Assembly (NCBI GenBank): GCA_963807425.1
Contig: CAWEBZ010000012.1
Location: forward strand, 248,001 to 312,000
Reading direction: 5' to 3'
DNA: 64,000 nucleotides
Source of the DNA: VRUE01 sp963807425
Lineage (GTDB): Bacteria; Actinomycetota; Thermoleophilia; Solirubrobacterales; 70-9
Shown piece after piece: positions 49,691 to 58,255 of this stretch (the stretch's first letter is position 1; every line of letters begins with the position of its first letter). The position numbers and the translations under genes were made by a program. The notes below the pieces were generated by a model. It saw only the letters and a list, made by a program, of their open reading frames with translations, did no database searches and was not told the origin of the DNA.

Positions 49691-50398
49691 TCAGCCGGGG
49701 CCGATGCCGCCGGAGTCGCCGCCGGTGGTCCCGCCGCCGCCTTCCGTGCCTCCGGCCGTACCGCCGCCTTCGGCGCTGCCGGCACCGCCGGTTTCGGGAA
49801 CGACTTCTTCGGGGGCCGGTTCGGCCGGCGCTTCTTCTTCGACTTCGGGGGCTTCCGCCGGAGCTTCTTCTTCGACCGAGGGCGTTTCGGTAGGGGCGAC
49901 CGGCGCGCTCGGTCCTTCGCTGCAATCTTCAAAGCCGTAGGACGCGGCGGCCGCCTGGAAATCTTCGAGAGCCGTTGCCGCTTCGGTGGCGGCTTCTTCG
50001 CCGGCAATGCTATCTTCGCGTTCGGTGGCGAGTTTCACCGCGCTCTCGGCAGCTGACAGCTCATCGGCAGCGGCGCTGAATTCGGAGTAGCCGCTGGCGT
50101 CTTCTGGAGTCCCAGCCCCTCGAGACTCTCGAACCATGCCGATGTAGAGGTTGGCGACCTGGGTCCTCTGGCTTTCGGCGCCGACTTCGGACGTGCCAGC
50201 CGCGCCAACGGCAGCGTTGACCTCGGCGCAAATCGCGTCGCCCTGGGCGATCAGCTCATCCTTGCTCGGCGCCGTCGTAGTTGGAATCGTCGCAACGGGC
50301 GCAGAGGAAGTCGAGCCATCGTCGCCTCCTCCGCCGCATCCGGCGATGACCAGGGCAGCCAGAGGCAGTGCCAGAAGGGTCAAAGTACGCCGTCTCAT
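49691..50398 (-). CDS. Lipoprotein with long Glu/Ala/Pro and Gly/Thr tail
   Basis: Lipobox VIAGC near residue 20 and a Gly-rich linker lead into a helical domain (KDELIAQGDAICAEVNAAVG; AAASYGFEDC) paralogous to the lipoprotein at 49073. The last ~75 residues form a repetitive acidic then Gly/Thr/Glu-rich tail (EEEAPAEAPEVEEEAPAEPA, then GGTAGGTEGGGG) of a kind expected for cell-wall spacing or low-complexity surface regions. 235 residues in all. No function known. Confidence 0.65.
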   Translation of the reverse strand: MRRRTLTLLALPLAALVIAGCGGGGDDGSTSSAPVATIPTTTAPSKDELIAQGDAICAEVNAAVGAAGTSEVGAESQRTQVANLYIGMVRESRGAGTPEDASGYSEFSAAADELSAAESAVKLATEREDSIAGEEAATEAATALEDFQAAAASYGFEDCSEGPSAPVAPTETPSVEEEAPAEAPEVEEEAPAEPAPEEVVPETGGAGSAEGGGTAGGTEGGGGTTGGDSGGIGPG

Positions 50399-50450
50399 CG
50401 AATGCGCGACCGTAGCAGAGCGGTTAGACGCTCTGTGCAGGGGCTTTCAG

Positions 50451-50521
50451 CTGCGGCCCAGGGACTCGAACCCCGACTACCTCGTCCAGAGCGAGGCGTG
50501 CTGCCATTACACCAGGCCGCA
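50451..50521 (-). tRNA. tRNA-Gln (CTG)
   Basis: Minus-strand cloverleaf: acceptor TGCGGCC/GGCCGCA with discriminator G, D-arm GTG TAATGGCAG CAC, anticodon stem CCTCG/CGAGG around CTCTGGA giving anticodon CTG, T-arm CGGGG TTCGAGT CCCTG. The U1-A72 first pair with G73 is a known glutamine identity feature. CCA is not encoded. It sits between a lipoprotein gene and the flavoprotein gene. Confidence 0.92.
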
Positions 50522-50540
50522 AAGGGACAACCAGGCGATT

Positions 50541-51772
50541 CTAGGAGATCTGGCCGAGGTCGCTGCCGGGGTCGGCAATCTGGGCCTTGGCGGCCGAGAC
50601 GTCGACGCGGTCGGCGAGCAGGCGGCGAGCTTCAGCCAGGTCTTCGGGACGGTCGACGCTGAGTGCGCCGGCGACGCGGCCGTCCTTCAGGTACCAGAGA
50701 GAGAATCGCCGCTGTCGCGGTCGCCGCGCCAGATCTCCTCGTCCCAATCGGAGGCCGGGCCGACGTACTCGAGCCCGGCCCAGTCGGCCAGATCACTGAA
50801 GAAGTAGGGGACGACCTCGTAGTCGCTCTCGTCGCCGAGCATGTTGCCGGCGACGTGCATCCCCTGCTGCATCGCTACGTCCCAGTGCTCGACCCGCAGC
50901 CGGCGGCCGTGGACGACGCTGTCATAGGAGCAGCAGTCGCCGGCGGCGTAGATGCCCTCGACAGAGGTCTGCAGCTTCGAGTCGCAGACGATCCCGTCGT
51001 CGACCTCGAGCCCGGCGCGCTGGGCGAGCATCGCGTCGGGGCGGACGCCGGCGCCGACGACGACCGTGTCGCACTCGATCGCCAGGCCGCTCTTGGTCAC
51101 CACCGCCTTGACCCGGCCGTCGCCCTCGAATGCCTCGAGCTCCTCGCCGCCGTGGACGGTGACGCCCTTCGACTCGAGCAGCTCCTGGAACCAGCGCCCC
51201 GCGTCCTCGCCGAAGGTTCGCGAGAGCGCCACGTCCTCCATCATCAGGATCGTGCACTTGGCGCCCTTCGCGGTCAGCGAGGCGGCGACCTCGCAGCCGA
51301 TGTAGCTGCCGCCGACGAGCACGACGTGGTCGGCCGCCTCGGCGTCGGCGCGGATCGCGTCGGAGTTGCCGTAGGCGCGCAGGTAGTGGATGCCCTCGTT
51401 CTCAGCGCCCTCGACGCGAAGGATGTTGACCATCGCCCCGGTGGCAAGCAGCGCCTTGCCGAAGCCGACCTCCTCTCCACCCTGCAGCTTCGCCGTCCTC
51501 GCCGCCGGGTCGAGCGACATCGCGTTGGTCCCGGTCAGCAGCTCGACCCCGTTCTCCTCATACCAGGAGGCCGGGTTGACGTAAGCGTCCTCGCGCCCGG
51601 CCTCGCCGCGCAGGTACTCCTTGGAGAGCGGTGGGCGTTCGTAGGGCGGCTCCGGCTCGCGGCCGACCAGCACGATCGATCCCTCCGCCCCACGCTTGCG
51701 CAGCTCGGCTGCGCAGTGGGCGGAGGCAAGACCGCCGCCGATCAGGAGGAAGTCGGCGCTCCGGTCAGCCAC
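50541..51772 (-). CDS. FAD-dependent pyridine nucleotide-disulfide-type reductase (frameshifted at the 3' end)
   Basis: A ferredoxin-reductase-like flavoprotein. The first FAD motif is FLLIGGGLASAHCAAELRKR, the second NAD motif VVLVGGSYIGCEVAASL and the FAD tail YAAGDCCSYDSV. In the annotated frame the protein stops after WRGDRDSGDSLSGT at 50687. If one base is shifted near 50694-50710 (a CTCTCTCT run), reading continues FSLWYLKDGRVAGALSVDRP ... to 50541, which is a normal family C-terminus. So one small indel splits an otherwise full gene; it may be an assembly error or a real mutation. Start GTG at 51770 overlaps the TrkA stop. Confidence 0.8.
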
Positions 51773-52442
51773 CGGAGCCGTTGTTCCCGGGTCCGAAGAG
51801 GACCTTGAGGTCGTCCTCGCGTCCGGGGTCGAGCACCGCGAGGATCTCGTCGCCGACTTCGAGCACGGTGTCCGGTCCGGGGACGAACCCCTTGCCATCG
51901 CGCAGCACCGAGATCAGCAGGCTGCCTTCGGGCATCTGCAGGTCGCCGACGCGGCGGCCGGTGACGCTCGAGTCCTTGCCCAGCAGCATCTCGATGATCT
52001 CCAGCTGCTCCTCCTGCAGGTCGAGCAGGTGGACGAGGCCGTACTCAGGCACCTCGTGCTCGAGCAAGCGCAGGATCAGGTCGGTGGCCGAGACCGAGGG
52101 CTTGATCCCGAGCAGGTCGAAGTGGGGCCGGTTGCGGGGGTTGTTGACGCGGGCGATGATCCGCTCGACCTCGTACTTCTCCTTGGCCACCTGGCAGATC
52201 AGCATGTTGTCCTCGTCGTCGCCGGTGACCGCGATCACCATGTCGGCGCGCTGGATCCCGGCCCGCTCCAGCACCCAGAGCTCGGAGGCGTCGCCGTAGG
52301 AGACGTTGTGCTCGAGCTCCTGCTCGACCGTGAGGTAGCGGCGCCGGTTGCTCTCGATCACCGTCACCTCGTGGTCCTTTTCGAGCAGCTCCCGGGCCAG
52401 GTTCCAGCCGACCTTCCCCGCTCCGACGACGATGATGTACAT
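51765..52442 (-). CDS. TrkA family K+ transport regulatory protein
   Basis: The 225 residues have a TrkA-N Rossmann domain (MYIIVVGAGKVGWNLARELL, with GxGxxG, and the acidic HVTVIES ring-binding end) and a TrkA-C domain (about 140-225; VHLLDLQEEQLEIIEMLLG, RVGDLQMPEGSLLISVLRDG). Such proteins form octameric rings that bind NAD(H), ATP or c-di-nucleotides and gate Trk/Ktr channels. No channel subunit lies in the window. It is paired with a shorter TrkA-N protein just upstream. Confidence 0.9.
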   Translation of the reverse strand: MYIIVVGAGKVGWNLARELLEKDHEVTVIESNRRRYLTVEQELEHNVSYGDASELWVLERAGIQRADMVIAVTGDDEDNMLICQVAKEKYEVERIIARVNNPRNRPHFDLLGIKPSVSATDLILRLLEHEVPEYGLVHLLDLQEEQLEIIEMLLGKDSSVTGRRVGDLQMPEGSLLISVLRDGKGFVPGPDTVLEVGDEILAVLDPGREDDLKVLFGPGNNGSGG

Positions 52443-52460
52443 GCGTTCCCGCCTCCTCGC

Positions 52461-52928
52461 CTAGGCGGCTTCGGCCGAGCCGTTAGAGGGGCTGGTGCCG
52501 CGTGGCGCGCCCTCGCGGACGGCGGTCTCCAGCATGTCGATCGCGACCCTTGTCGGGCAGACGGTGTGCATGCCCTGGCGCTCGTACCACTCGGCCCGCA
52601 GCGGGTCGAGGATGCGGGTGATCACCGTCGGCACCTCGTAGCGCCGCTGGGCGATCTGGGCGATCACGATGTTGGTGTTGTCCCCGTCGGTGGAGGCGAT
52701 GAAGGCGTCTGCCTTCTCGATCCCGGCGGCAACCAGCGCGTCGGTCTCCAGCCCGGCGCCGACCGTGAACTGGCCGCCGAGGTCCTCCCAGCCCTTGTCG
52801 AGGCCGACCTCGAGCCGGGCGTGGGACTCTGGGTCCTCGTCGAGGCAGGAGACTTCGTGGCCCTCGCGCAGCATCGCGCGCGCGACGGAGGAGCCGACCC
52901 GGCCGCAGCCGACGATCAAGATGAACAT
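52461..52928 (-). CDS. TrkA-N domain protein
   Basis: A 155-residue Rossmann protein (MFILIVGCGRVGSSVARAML; EVSCLDEDPE; ALVAAGIEKADAFIASTDGD) with only the TrkA-N part and a short Gly/Ser-rich end. The acidic residue after strand two favours NAD(H). It stops 19 bp before the longer TrkA gene and probably forms a hetero-ring with it, as in actinobacterial ceoB-ceoC pairs. Start ATG 52926 gives normal length. Confidence 0.85.
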   Translation of the reverse strand: MFILIVGCGRVGSSVARAMLREGHEVSCLDEDPESHARLEVGLDKGWEDLGGQFTVGAGLETDALVAAGIEKADAFIASTDGDNTNIVIAQIAQRRYEVPTVITRILDPLRAEWYERQGMHTVCPTRVAIDMLETAVREGAPRGTSPSNGSAEAA

Positions 52929-52938
52929 GGTCGTGAGT

Positions 52939-54939
52939 CTAGTCCGCCAGGGACGGCTCGGCCGTCGGCTCATCGGGCGTTTCCGGCGGCGCCGTGAGCA
53001 GCACCCGGCAGGGCGCCTTCTTCAGCACGTACTCGGTCGCGGCGCCGATCTCGGCGGGCTTGGCGGCGCTGATCCCGCCCAGGGTGGCGCCGCCGCGAAT
53101 CTTGGTCGGCGGCTCGCCACCGATCACGATCGCCTCGGCGCCGGTACGCCGGGCCGCTTCGACGATCCCGGGGCCGACGCCGCGGGCACGGATGACCTCC
53201 GCTGTCACCTTCACGTCCTCGTACTCGTCGCCGACCTCACCGGCGCGCGCCAGGGCGCGCCAGGCTTCGGCTTCGCGCTCGGGCGGCAGCTCAGCGTCCA
53301 GCGGCAAGGTCAGCGGCACCTCGATCACGTAGATCAGGGCGAGGCGGGCGTCGTCGACCTCGCCGTCGGCCTCCTCCTGCTCGGCCGCGGCGAGGCGACC
53401 GGCGGTAGCGACGATGTCGTCATCGAGCTTGGTGCCGAAGACCGGCACGAGGATGTTGCGGAAGGCGACCTCCGCCACCTGCTTGGTCAATGCCCTCTCG
53501 CTGACCGAGACCCGCTTGGTCAGCGTCGTCCCCTCGAAGACCTTGCGGTAGATGACGTAGAACAGCAGCCCGAAGATCATCCAGCCGCCGCCGACCCAGC
53601 GGGCGGTGTCGTGGTAGACGAGCACGCTGAGGAAGGCGAGGCCGCTGATCAAGGCAGCGAAGAGCGCCGGCAGCGGCAGGCGTGCGCCCCGCCAGGGGAC
53701 ATCGAGGGGCACTCTGAAGGGCCGAGGGCGTTCAGGATCGGTGACCCGCAGGCGCAGGATCGAGAGGTGGGCGATCGTAATCGCCAGCATCGCGCCGAAG
53801 GCATAGATCCCCGCCAGCAGCTTGACGTTGGTCGGCGCGACCAGGCCAATGGCGATCACGCCGGAGATGGCGATCGCGACGTGCGGGGTCGCGTGGCGCT
53901 TGTTCAGCTTGCCGAGCCAGCTCGGGATCTGGCGGTTGATGGCCAGCGTGTAGATATGACGCGAGACGCCGAGCATCGAGGTGGTGGCGGCCCAGAACAG
54001 CACCGGCGCGGCGACCAGCGCAACGACCCAGCGCATCGTGTCCGCGATCCAGACCGGGTGGTAGGCGGAGACCACCCCGAGCAGCGGCGCCTCGACGAAC
54101 TCGCCGCCGAGCGCCGTCTCCGGGCCATGCGGGCCAGCGACGACCGGCACCGCCATCAGCGCGATCGCCGCCATTCCCGCGTAGACCAGCGGCACCGCGA
54201 AGGCGCCGAGGGTGACGATCCGCTTCAGGTCACGCGGGTGGACCTCAATGTCGGGGGCGAGGTCGGAAGCAGCCTCGATCCCAGCGTAGGCGAGCATCGC
54301 CACGACCCCGGCGTAGATCGCGTCGGTGAAGCTCGGGTCGGTGAAGAGATCGAGCTGATCGGTGAGCCGGTCTGGGTGGAAGACGGCGAGGACGCCGACG
54401 ACGATCACCGCCAGTTGCAGGGCGATGTCGGCGAGGGCGAGCACCGCCAGCGGGCGCTCGCTGCCGCGCCCAGTCACGTTGAGGACGTTGAGCACACAGG
54501 CGGCGACGATGACCGCGCCAGCGATCGCGATCTCCAGCCCCGGCTTGGAGAGGTCGGCGGAGATCGGCTCCAGGTAGTGAGGAACCGAGATCGCCGCCAG
54601 CGCGGCGACGATCAGGTAGTCGATCAGGATCGCCCAGCCGGCGATGAAGGCGATCAGCTCGTTGAAGGCGTGGCGGGCGAAGCTCGAGGAGCCGCCGCGC
54701 TCGCGGAACATCGCCCCGCCCTCGACATAGCTGAGCGTGGTCAGGACGAAGAGGAGACCGGCGGCGAGGAAGATCAGCGGCGTGAGACCGAGGCCGCGGT
54801 CGGCAACGACGCCGAGGGCGAAGTAGATCGAGAAGCCGACCGCCGAGTAGACGGCGACGAAGAGACCGGGGACGCCGAGCCCGCGGCGCAGCAGCGGTTC
54901 CAACCGCGGCGGACGCTGCGGCTGCTCCGGCTCGCTCAA
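52939..54939 (-). CDS. APC-family permease with C-terminal UspA-like domain
   Basis: The N-terminal ~450 residues have about 12 spans and the APC signature around SVGFSIYFALGV and SSSFARHAFNELIAFIAGWA, so it moves amino acids or amines. The last ~150 residues form a soluble universal-stress-protein-like domain (EVAFRNILVPVFGTKLDDDI; GAEAIVIGGEPP; APCRVLLTAPPETP) with a GG nucleotide-type turn. A TTG start at 54937 overlaps the stop of the upstream 64-aa gene (TTGA). It is paralogous to the permease at 55141. Probably nucleotide- or stress-tuned transport; substrate unknown. Confidence 0.85.
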   Translation of the reverse strand: MSEPEQPQRPPRLEPLLRRGLGVPGLFVAVYSAVGFSIYFALGVVADRGLGLTPLIFLAAGLLFVLTTLSYVEGGAMFRERGGSSSFARHAFNELIAFIAGWAILIDYLIVAALAAISVPHYLEPISADLSKPGLEIAIAGAVIVAACVLNVLNVTGRGSERPLAVLALADIALQLAVIVVGVLAVFHPDRLTDQLDLFTDPSFTDAIYAGVVAMLAYAGIEAASDLAPDIEVHPRDLKRIVTLGAFAVPLVYAGMAAIALMAVPVVAGPHGPETALGGEFVEAPLLGVVSAYHPVWIADTMRWVVALVAAPVLFWAATTSMLGVSRHIYTLAINRQIPSWLGKLNKRHATPHVAIAISGVIAIGLVAPTNVKLLAGIYAFGAMLAITIAHLSILRLRVTDPERPRPFRVPLDVPWRGARLPLPALFAALISGLAFLSVLVYHDTARWVGGGWMIFGLLFYVIYRKVFEGTTLTKRVSVSERALTKQVAEVAFRNILVPVFGTKLDDDIVATAGRLAAAEQEEADGEVDDARLALIYVIEVPLTLPLDAELPPEREAEAWRALARAGEVGDEYEDVKVTAEVIRARGVGPGIVEAARRTGAEAIVIGGEPPTKIRGGATLGGISAAKPAEIGAATEYVLKKAPCRVLLTAPPETPDEPTAEPSLAD

Positions 54940-55130
54940 GGACTCGTCCGCGAGGCGATCCAGAGCCGGCCGGCCCCGACGGCGACGAAGGCGATGCCGA
55001 GGAGCATGCCGAGCGAGAGCGGACCGCCGCCATTCGCCAACGTGCTCACGAGGATCACAAGGCCGAGGGCAATGAAGCAAAGGGAGAGGATCCGGACGGA
55101 ACCGCGATAGAGCTGCTGAGAAGAAGGCAT
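54936..55130 (-). CDS. Small membrane protein between the two permeases
   Basis: A 64-residue protein with two hydrophobic spans (VRILSLCFIALGLVILVSTL and GPLSLGMLLGIAFVAVGAGRL). It begins at ATG, ends in a TGA that overlaps the TTG start of the downstream permease, and starts 10 bp after the upstream permease ends. This tight coupling in the middle of a permease pair argues that it is a real gene, perhaps an accessory subunit. No family recognised. Confidence 0.65.
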   Translation of the reverse strand: MPSSQQLYRGSVRILSLCFIALGLVILVSTLANGGGPLSLGMLLGIAFVAVGAGRLWIASRTSP

Positions 55131-55140
55131 CGGGGCGATT

Positions 55141-57039
55141 CTAGGTCAGCGTCGGCGCCAGTTCGGTGCCCCGCTGGGCACCTTGGTCAGAGACGACGAT
55201 TACGCGGCAGGGCCGCTCGCCGAGCACGGTCTGGAGCGTCTTGTCGTAGAGCGGGCGACCGTTGCGGTAGCGCAGCCCCACCACCACGGCGGCGGCGTTG
55301 ATCAGCTTCGCCTCGTCGGAGATCGCGTAGCCGGCCTGCCCCGGACGGACGCGCTCGACGTGACCTGTCACCCGCTGGCCGCCGATCAGCTTCGCCTGCT
55401 CGATCTTGCTCTGTGCCTCGGCTTCCTGTTCGGGGAGCTCAGCGTCCAGGGGCAGGTGGGTGGGCACCGTCAGCATCGAGTGGATATGGATGCCGCGGCG
55501 GCGCTTGGAGGCGAGCTTGACCGCGGTCGCGACCATCTCCTCGGAGAACGGCTCGCCGTCCTCGAAGGCGACCTGGACGCTGCGGTACTCGATCTCCTCC
55601 ACGCCCAGCGGCTCCGGAGTCAGGACCTTGACGGTCTCGGTCAAGGGCAGGCGCTGATTGCGCCGGTAGAGCACGTAGACGGTGACCCCGAAGACCATCC
55701 AGCCGATTCCGACCGCCAGGGTCGTCGGGTTGAGCGCCATCACGACGATCCAAGCGGCGAAGGTTCCGAGGCCGCCGAGGACCGCGGTGAGCGGCACCTC
55801 GGTGCCGAAGAGGCGGAAGTTGAGCGGCGGCTTCCAGGGCCGCTCGTCCTCGGAGCGGCGGCGGCGCAACCAGATAACCGAGACATGGGCGATCGTGAAG
55901 GAGAGCATCGCCCCGAACGAGTACATCGTCGCCAGAAAGTCGGTCTGACCCGGGACCAGGGTGATCATTGCCACACCCGCGAAGACGAGGATCGCGATGT
56001 AGGGGGTGCGGTAGCGAGGATGGACCTGGCGCAGCTTCTCGGGGAGCTGGCGGTGCTGGCCCATCGAGTAGGTGAGGCGGGAGACGCCGATCAACCCGGC
56101 GTTGGTGGCGATCAAAAGGATTACGGCAGCGAGGATGCCGACGTAGAAGCGGAGGATTTCGGTCAGCCCATGGCTGAGACCGAGGTTCTCGACGATGCCG
56201 AGGATCGGGTCGTTGGCGAACTCGCTGCCAAGGGCGGTGGTGAAGTTGCCGGCGGCGTCCTGAGTTACCGGCATCGCCGAGAGCGCGACGACGGGGATCA
56301 GCAGGTAGAGGGCGAGCACGGCAGCGACCGTGAGGCCGACGCTACGCGGGATCGTACGCGCCGCGTCCTTGGCCTCCTCGGCCATGTTGGAGATCGTCTC
56401 GATCCCGGTGTAGGCGATCATCCCGACCGCGATTCCGAGCGCGAAGTCGCTCCAGGTCGGAGCGACGCCGAGCTGGACGTTGTCTGCCAGTACCTCCGGG
56501 CTCAACACGAGGAAGACGCCGATCCCGACCAGCACCACCTGGGTGGCGAGGTCGGCGACCGCCAAGACCAGGTTCAGTTTCGCCGACTCCTGCGAGCCGC
56601 GGATGTTGAGCAGGGCAAGGGCGACGATCAGCACCGCGCCGCCGATGATGTCCCCGGGCCCGCGCCCCAGCGGCTCCCAGAAGACCGCCAGGTAGTGGGG
56701 CACGAAGTAGGCCGAGATCGCGACCGTGATCACGTAGTTGAGCATCTGCCCCCAGGCAGCGACGAAGCTGACCAGCTCGTTGAAGGCGTGGCGGGCGAAG
56801 CTCGACGACCCCCCCGCCTCCGGGTACATCACCGTTGCCTCCGCGTAGGTGGCGGCAGTGGCGGCGAAGATCAAGCCCGAGATGACGAAGGCGACAGGGG
56901 TGAGGCCGAGCGCGAAAGCAGCGGTGACCCCAAGCGCGTAATAGATCGACGAGCCCACGTTGCCGTAGGCCGCCGCGAACAGCGCGCCGACGCCGTGAAC
57001 GCGGCTCAGCGATTCGTCTCGGGGGATGCGCTGGGCCAT
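55141..57039 (-). CDS. APC-family permease with C-terminal UspA-like domain (paralogue)
   Basis: A 632-residue relative of the permease at 52939 with the same design: about 12 spans (SSIYYALGVTAAFALGLTP; GGSSSFARHAFNELVSFVAA) and a C-terminal stress-protein-like domain (about 480-632; RSVQVAFEDGEPFSEEMV, AAVVVGLRYRNGRP, RPCRVIVVSDQG). The two copies differ greatly in sequence, so duplication is old. It is the first gene of the permease-small protein-permease group and ends 9 bp before the 64-aa gene. Confidence 0.85.
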   Translation of the reverse strand: MAQRIPRDESLSRVHGVGALFAAAYGNVGSSIYYALGVTAAFALGLTPVAFVISGLIFAATAATYAEATVMYPEAGGSSSFARHAFNELVSFVAAWGQMLNYVITVAISAYFVPHYLAVFWEPLGRGPGDIIGGAVLIVALALLNIRGSQESAKLNLVLAVADLATQVVLVGIGVFLVLSPEVLADNVQLGVAPTWSDFALGIAVGMIAYTGIETISNMAEEAKDAARTIPRSVGLTVAAVLALYLLIPVVALSAMPVTQDAAGNFTTALGSEFANDPILGIVENLGLSHGLTEILRFYVGILAAVILLIATNAGLIGVSRLTYSMGQHRQLPEKLRQVHPRYRTPYIAILVFAGVAMITLVPGQTDFLATMYSFGAMLSFTIAHVSVIWLRRRRSEDERPWKPPLNFRLFGTEVPLTAVLGGLGTFAAWIVVMALNPTTLAVGIGWMVFGVTVYVLYRRNQRLPLTETVKVLTPEPLGVEEIEYRSVQVAFEDGEPFSEEMVATAVKLASKRRRGIHIHSMLTVPTHLPLDAELPEQEAEAQSKIEQAKLIGGQRVTGHVERVRPGQAGYAISDEAKLINAAAVVVGLRYRNGRPLYDKTLQTVLGERPCRVIVVSDQGAQRGTELAPTLT

Positions 57040-57062
57040 CTAGATGTAGAGCGAGGTGCAGA

Positions 57063-58157
57063 TCAGCCCGAATATACGGACGCGGCCGGTGCCCGCTGCA
57101 CGTGGGCGCGGGTCAGCTCGGCCGGCGAGGCGCAGCCACAGAGAGCGAGAGCGAGTTCCAGCTCGTCCCGCAGCAGCTCGAGCACCTGGCGTGCGCCCTG
57201 CTCGCCGGCGACGGCAAGCCCCCAGAGCGCCGGCCGTCCCACCAGCACAGCGTCGGCGCCAAGCGCCAAGGCGATCGCGACGTCGGTGCCGCGTCGTATC
57301 CCACCGTCAACCAGGACCGCGCCGCGCCCTTCAACCGCATCGACCACCTCTGGCAACGCATCGGCGCCGGCCAAGACGCAATCGAGCTGGCGCCCGCCGT
57401 GATTGGAGACGATCACCCCAGCAGCACCGTGCTCGATCGCAAGCCTCGCATCCTCGCTGGTCAACACGCCCTTGATCAGCACCGGCAACTTGGACTCAGC
57501 AGCAAGACCCTCGAGATCCTTCCAGCTGAGTGCCGGATCCATCAGAGCGAACGTCTCCTCGATCGACACCTCTCGCGCGGAACCCAGCGCCGCCTGCACG
57601 CTGGGGACCCCGAGTCCCGCGGGGATCCTGAAACCAGTCCTCAGATCTCTCTCGCGCCTTCCCCCGCGCGGCGCATCGACGGTGACGACGATCGCTTCGA
57701 ACCCGGACTCGACCGCCTCTTCCATCAGCGCCCTCGTTACGGCCCTGTCCCGAAAGCAATAGAGCTGGAACCAGCGCCGCCCATCCGGTACCGCAACGGC
57801 GACTTCGTTGGGCCGAGCAGTAGCCAGGGTCGAAAGGCACATCACGGTGCCTGCGGCGGCGGCAGCACGGGCCATCGCCACCTCTCCCTCCTCATCCACC
57901 AACCGCTGATAGGCCACCGGCGCCACCAGGATTGGCATAGAGAGCGTCGCGCCGAGGAGCTCCACCCCGGTCCGCCACGCGGAGCACCCCGCCAGCATTC
58001 GCGGTCGCAACCTCCAGCGACCCCAGGCGGCAACGTTGTCGGCCAGCGTCCGCTCATCGCAGGCCCCACCGAAGAAATAGCCCGCTACGCCTGCATCCAA
58101 CTTCTCCGCGGCGAGTCGCTCGAAATCGGCGACATTGATGGGCTGACCTCCGCTCAT
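57063..58157 (-). CDS. FMN-dependent alpha-hydroxy-acid oxidase family enzyme
   Basis: A 364-residue TIM barrel of the lactate/glycolate oxidase group. Segments include FFGGACDERTLADNVAAWGR (family YxxGGAxDExTL), PILVAPVAYQRL, FQLYCFRDR, VTVDAPRGGRRERDLR, LPVLIKGVLTSEDA (catalytic-region Lys), SNHGGRQLDCVLAGAD with the catalytic His and Arg, and FMN phosphate site VDGGIRRGTDVAIALALGAD. The enzyme would oxidise a 2-hydroxy acid to a 2-keto acid with O2, giving H2O2. Chain length of the substrate is unknown. Confidence 0.9.
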   Translation of the reverse strand: MSGGQPINVADFERLAAEKLDAGVAGYFFGGACDERTLADNVAAWGRWRLRPRMLAGCSAWRTGVELLGATLSMPILVAPVAYQRLVDEEGEVAMARAAAAAGTVMCLSTLATARPNEVAVAVPDGRRWFQLYCFRDRAVTRALMEEAVESGFEAIVVTVDAPRGGRRERDLRTGFRIPAGLGVPSVQAALGSAREVSIEETFALMDPALSWKDLEGLAAESKLPVLIKGVLTSEDARLAIEHGAAGVIVSNHGGRQLDCVLAGADALPEVVDAVEGRGAVLVDGGIRRGTDVAIALALGADAVLVGRPALWGLAVAGEQGARQVLELLRDELELALALCGCASPAELTRAHVQRAPAASVYSG

Positions 58158-58199
58158 GACCCATCGAGCCTAGCCGTCTAACTACAAGCGAAAATGCGA

Positions 58200-58232
58200 C
58201 TGCGAGCGCCGGGCTGACCCCGGCGCTCGCAG
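58200..58232 (-). terminator. Intrinsic terminator of the 58256 gene
   Basis: CTGCGAGCGCCGG pairs perfectly with CCGGCGCTCGCAG (13 bp, 7-nt loop) just past the stop of the minus-strand gene, followed on that strand by a CATTTTCG T-rich tract. Confidence 0.75.
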
Positions 58233-58255
58233 TGACTGGCGCTTCCTGCTTCTTT

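Noticed and set aside
52669..57402. Very long plus-strand open frames opposite the permeases
   Set aside because: They result from GC-rich codon structure of the permease genes; their text is Asp/Arg/His-rich without domains.
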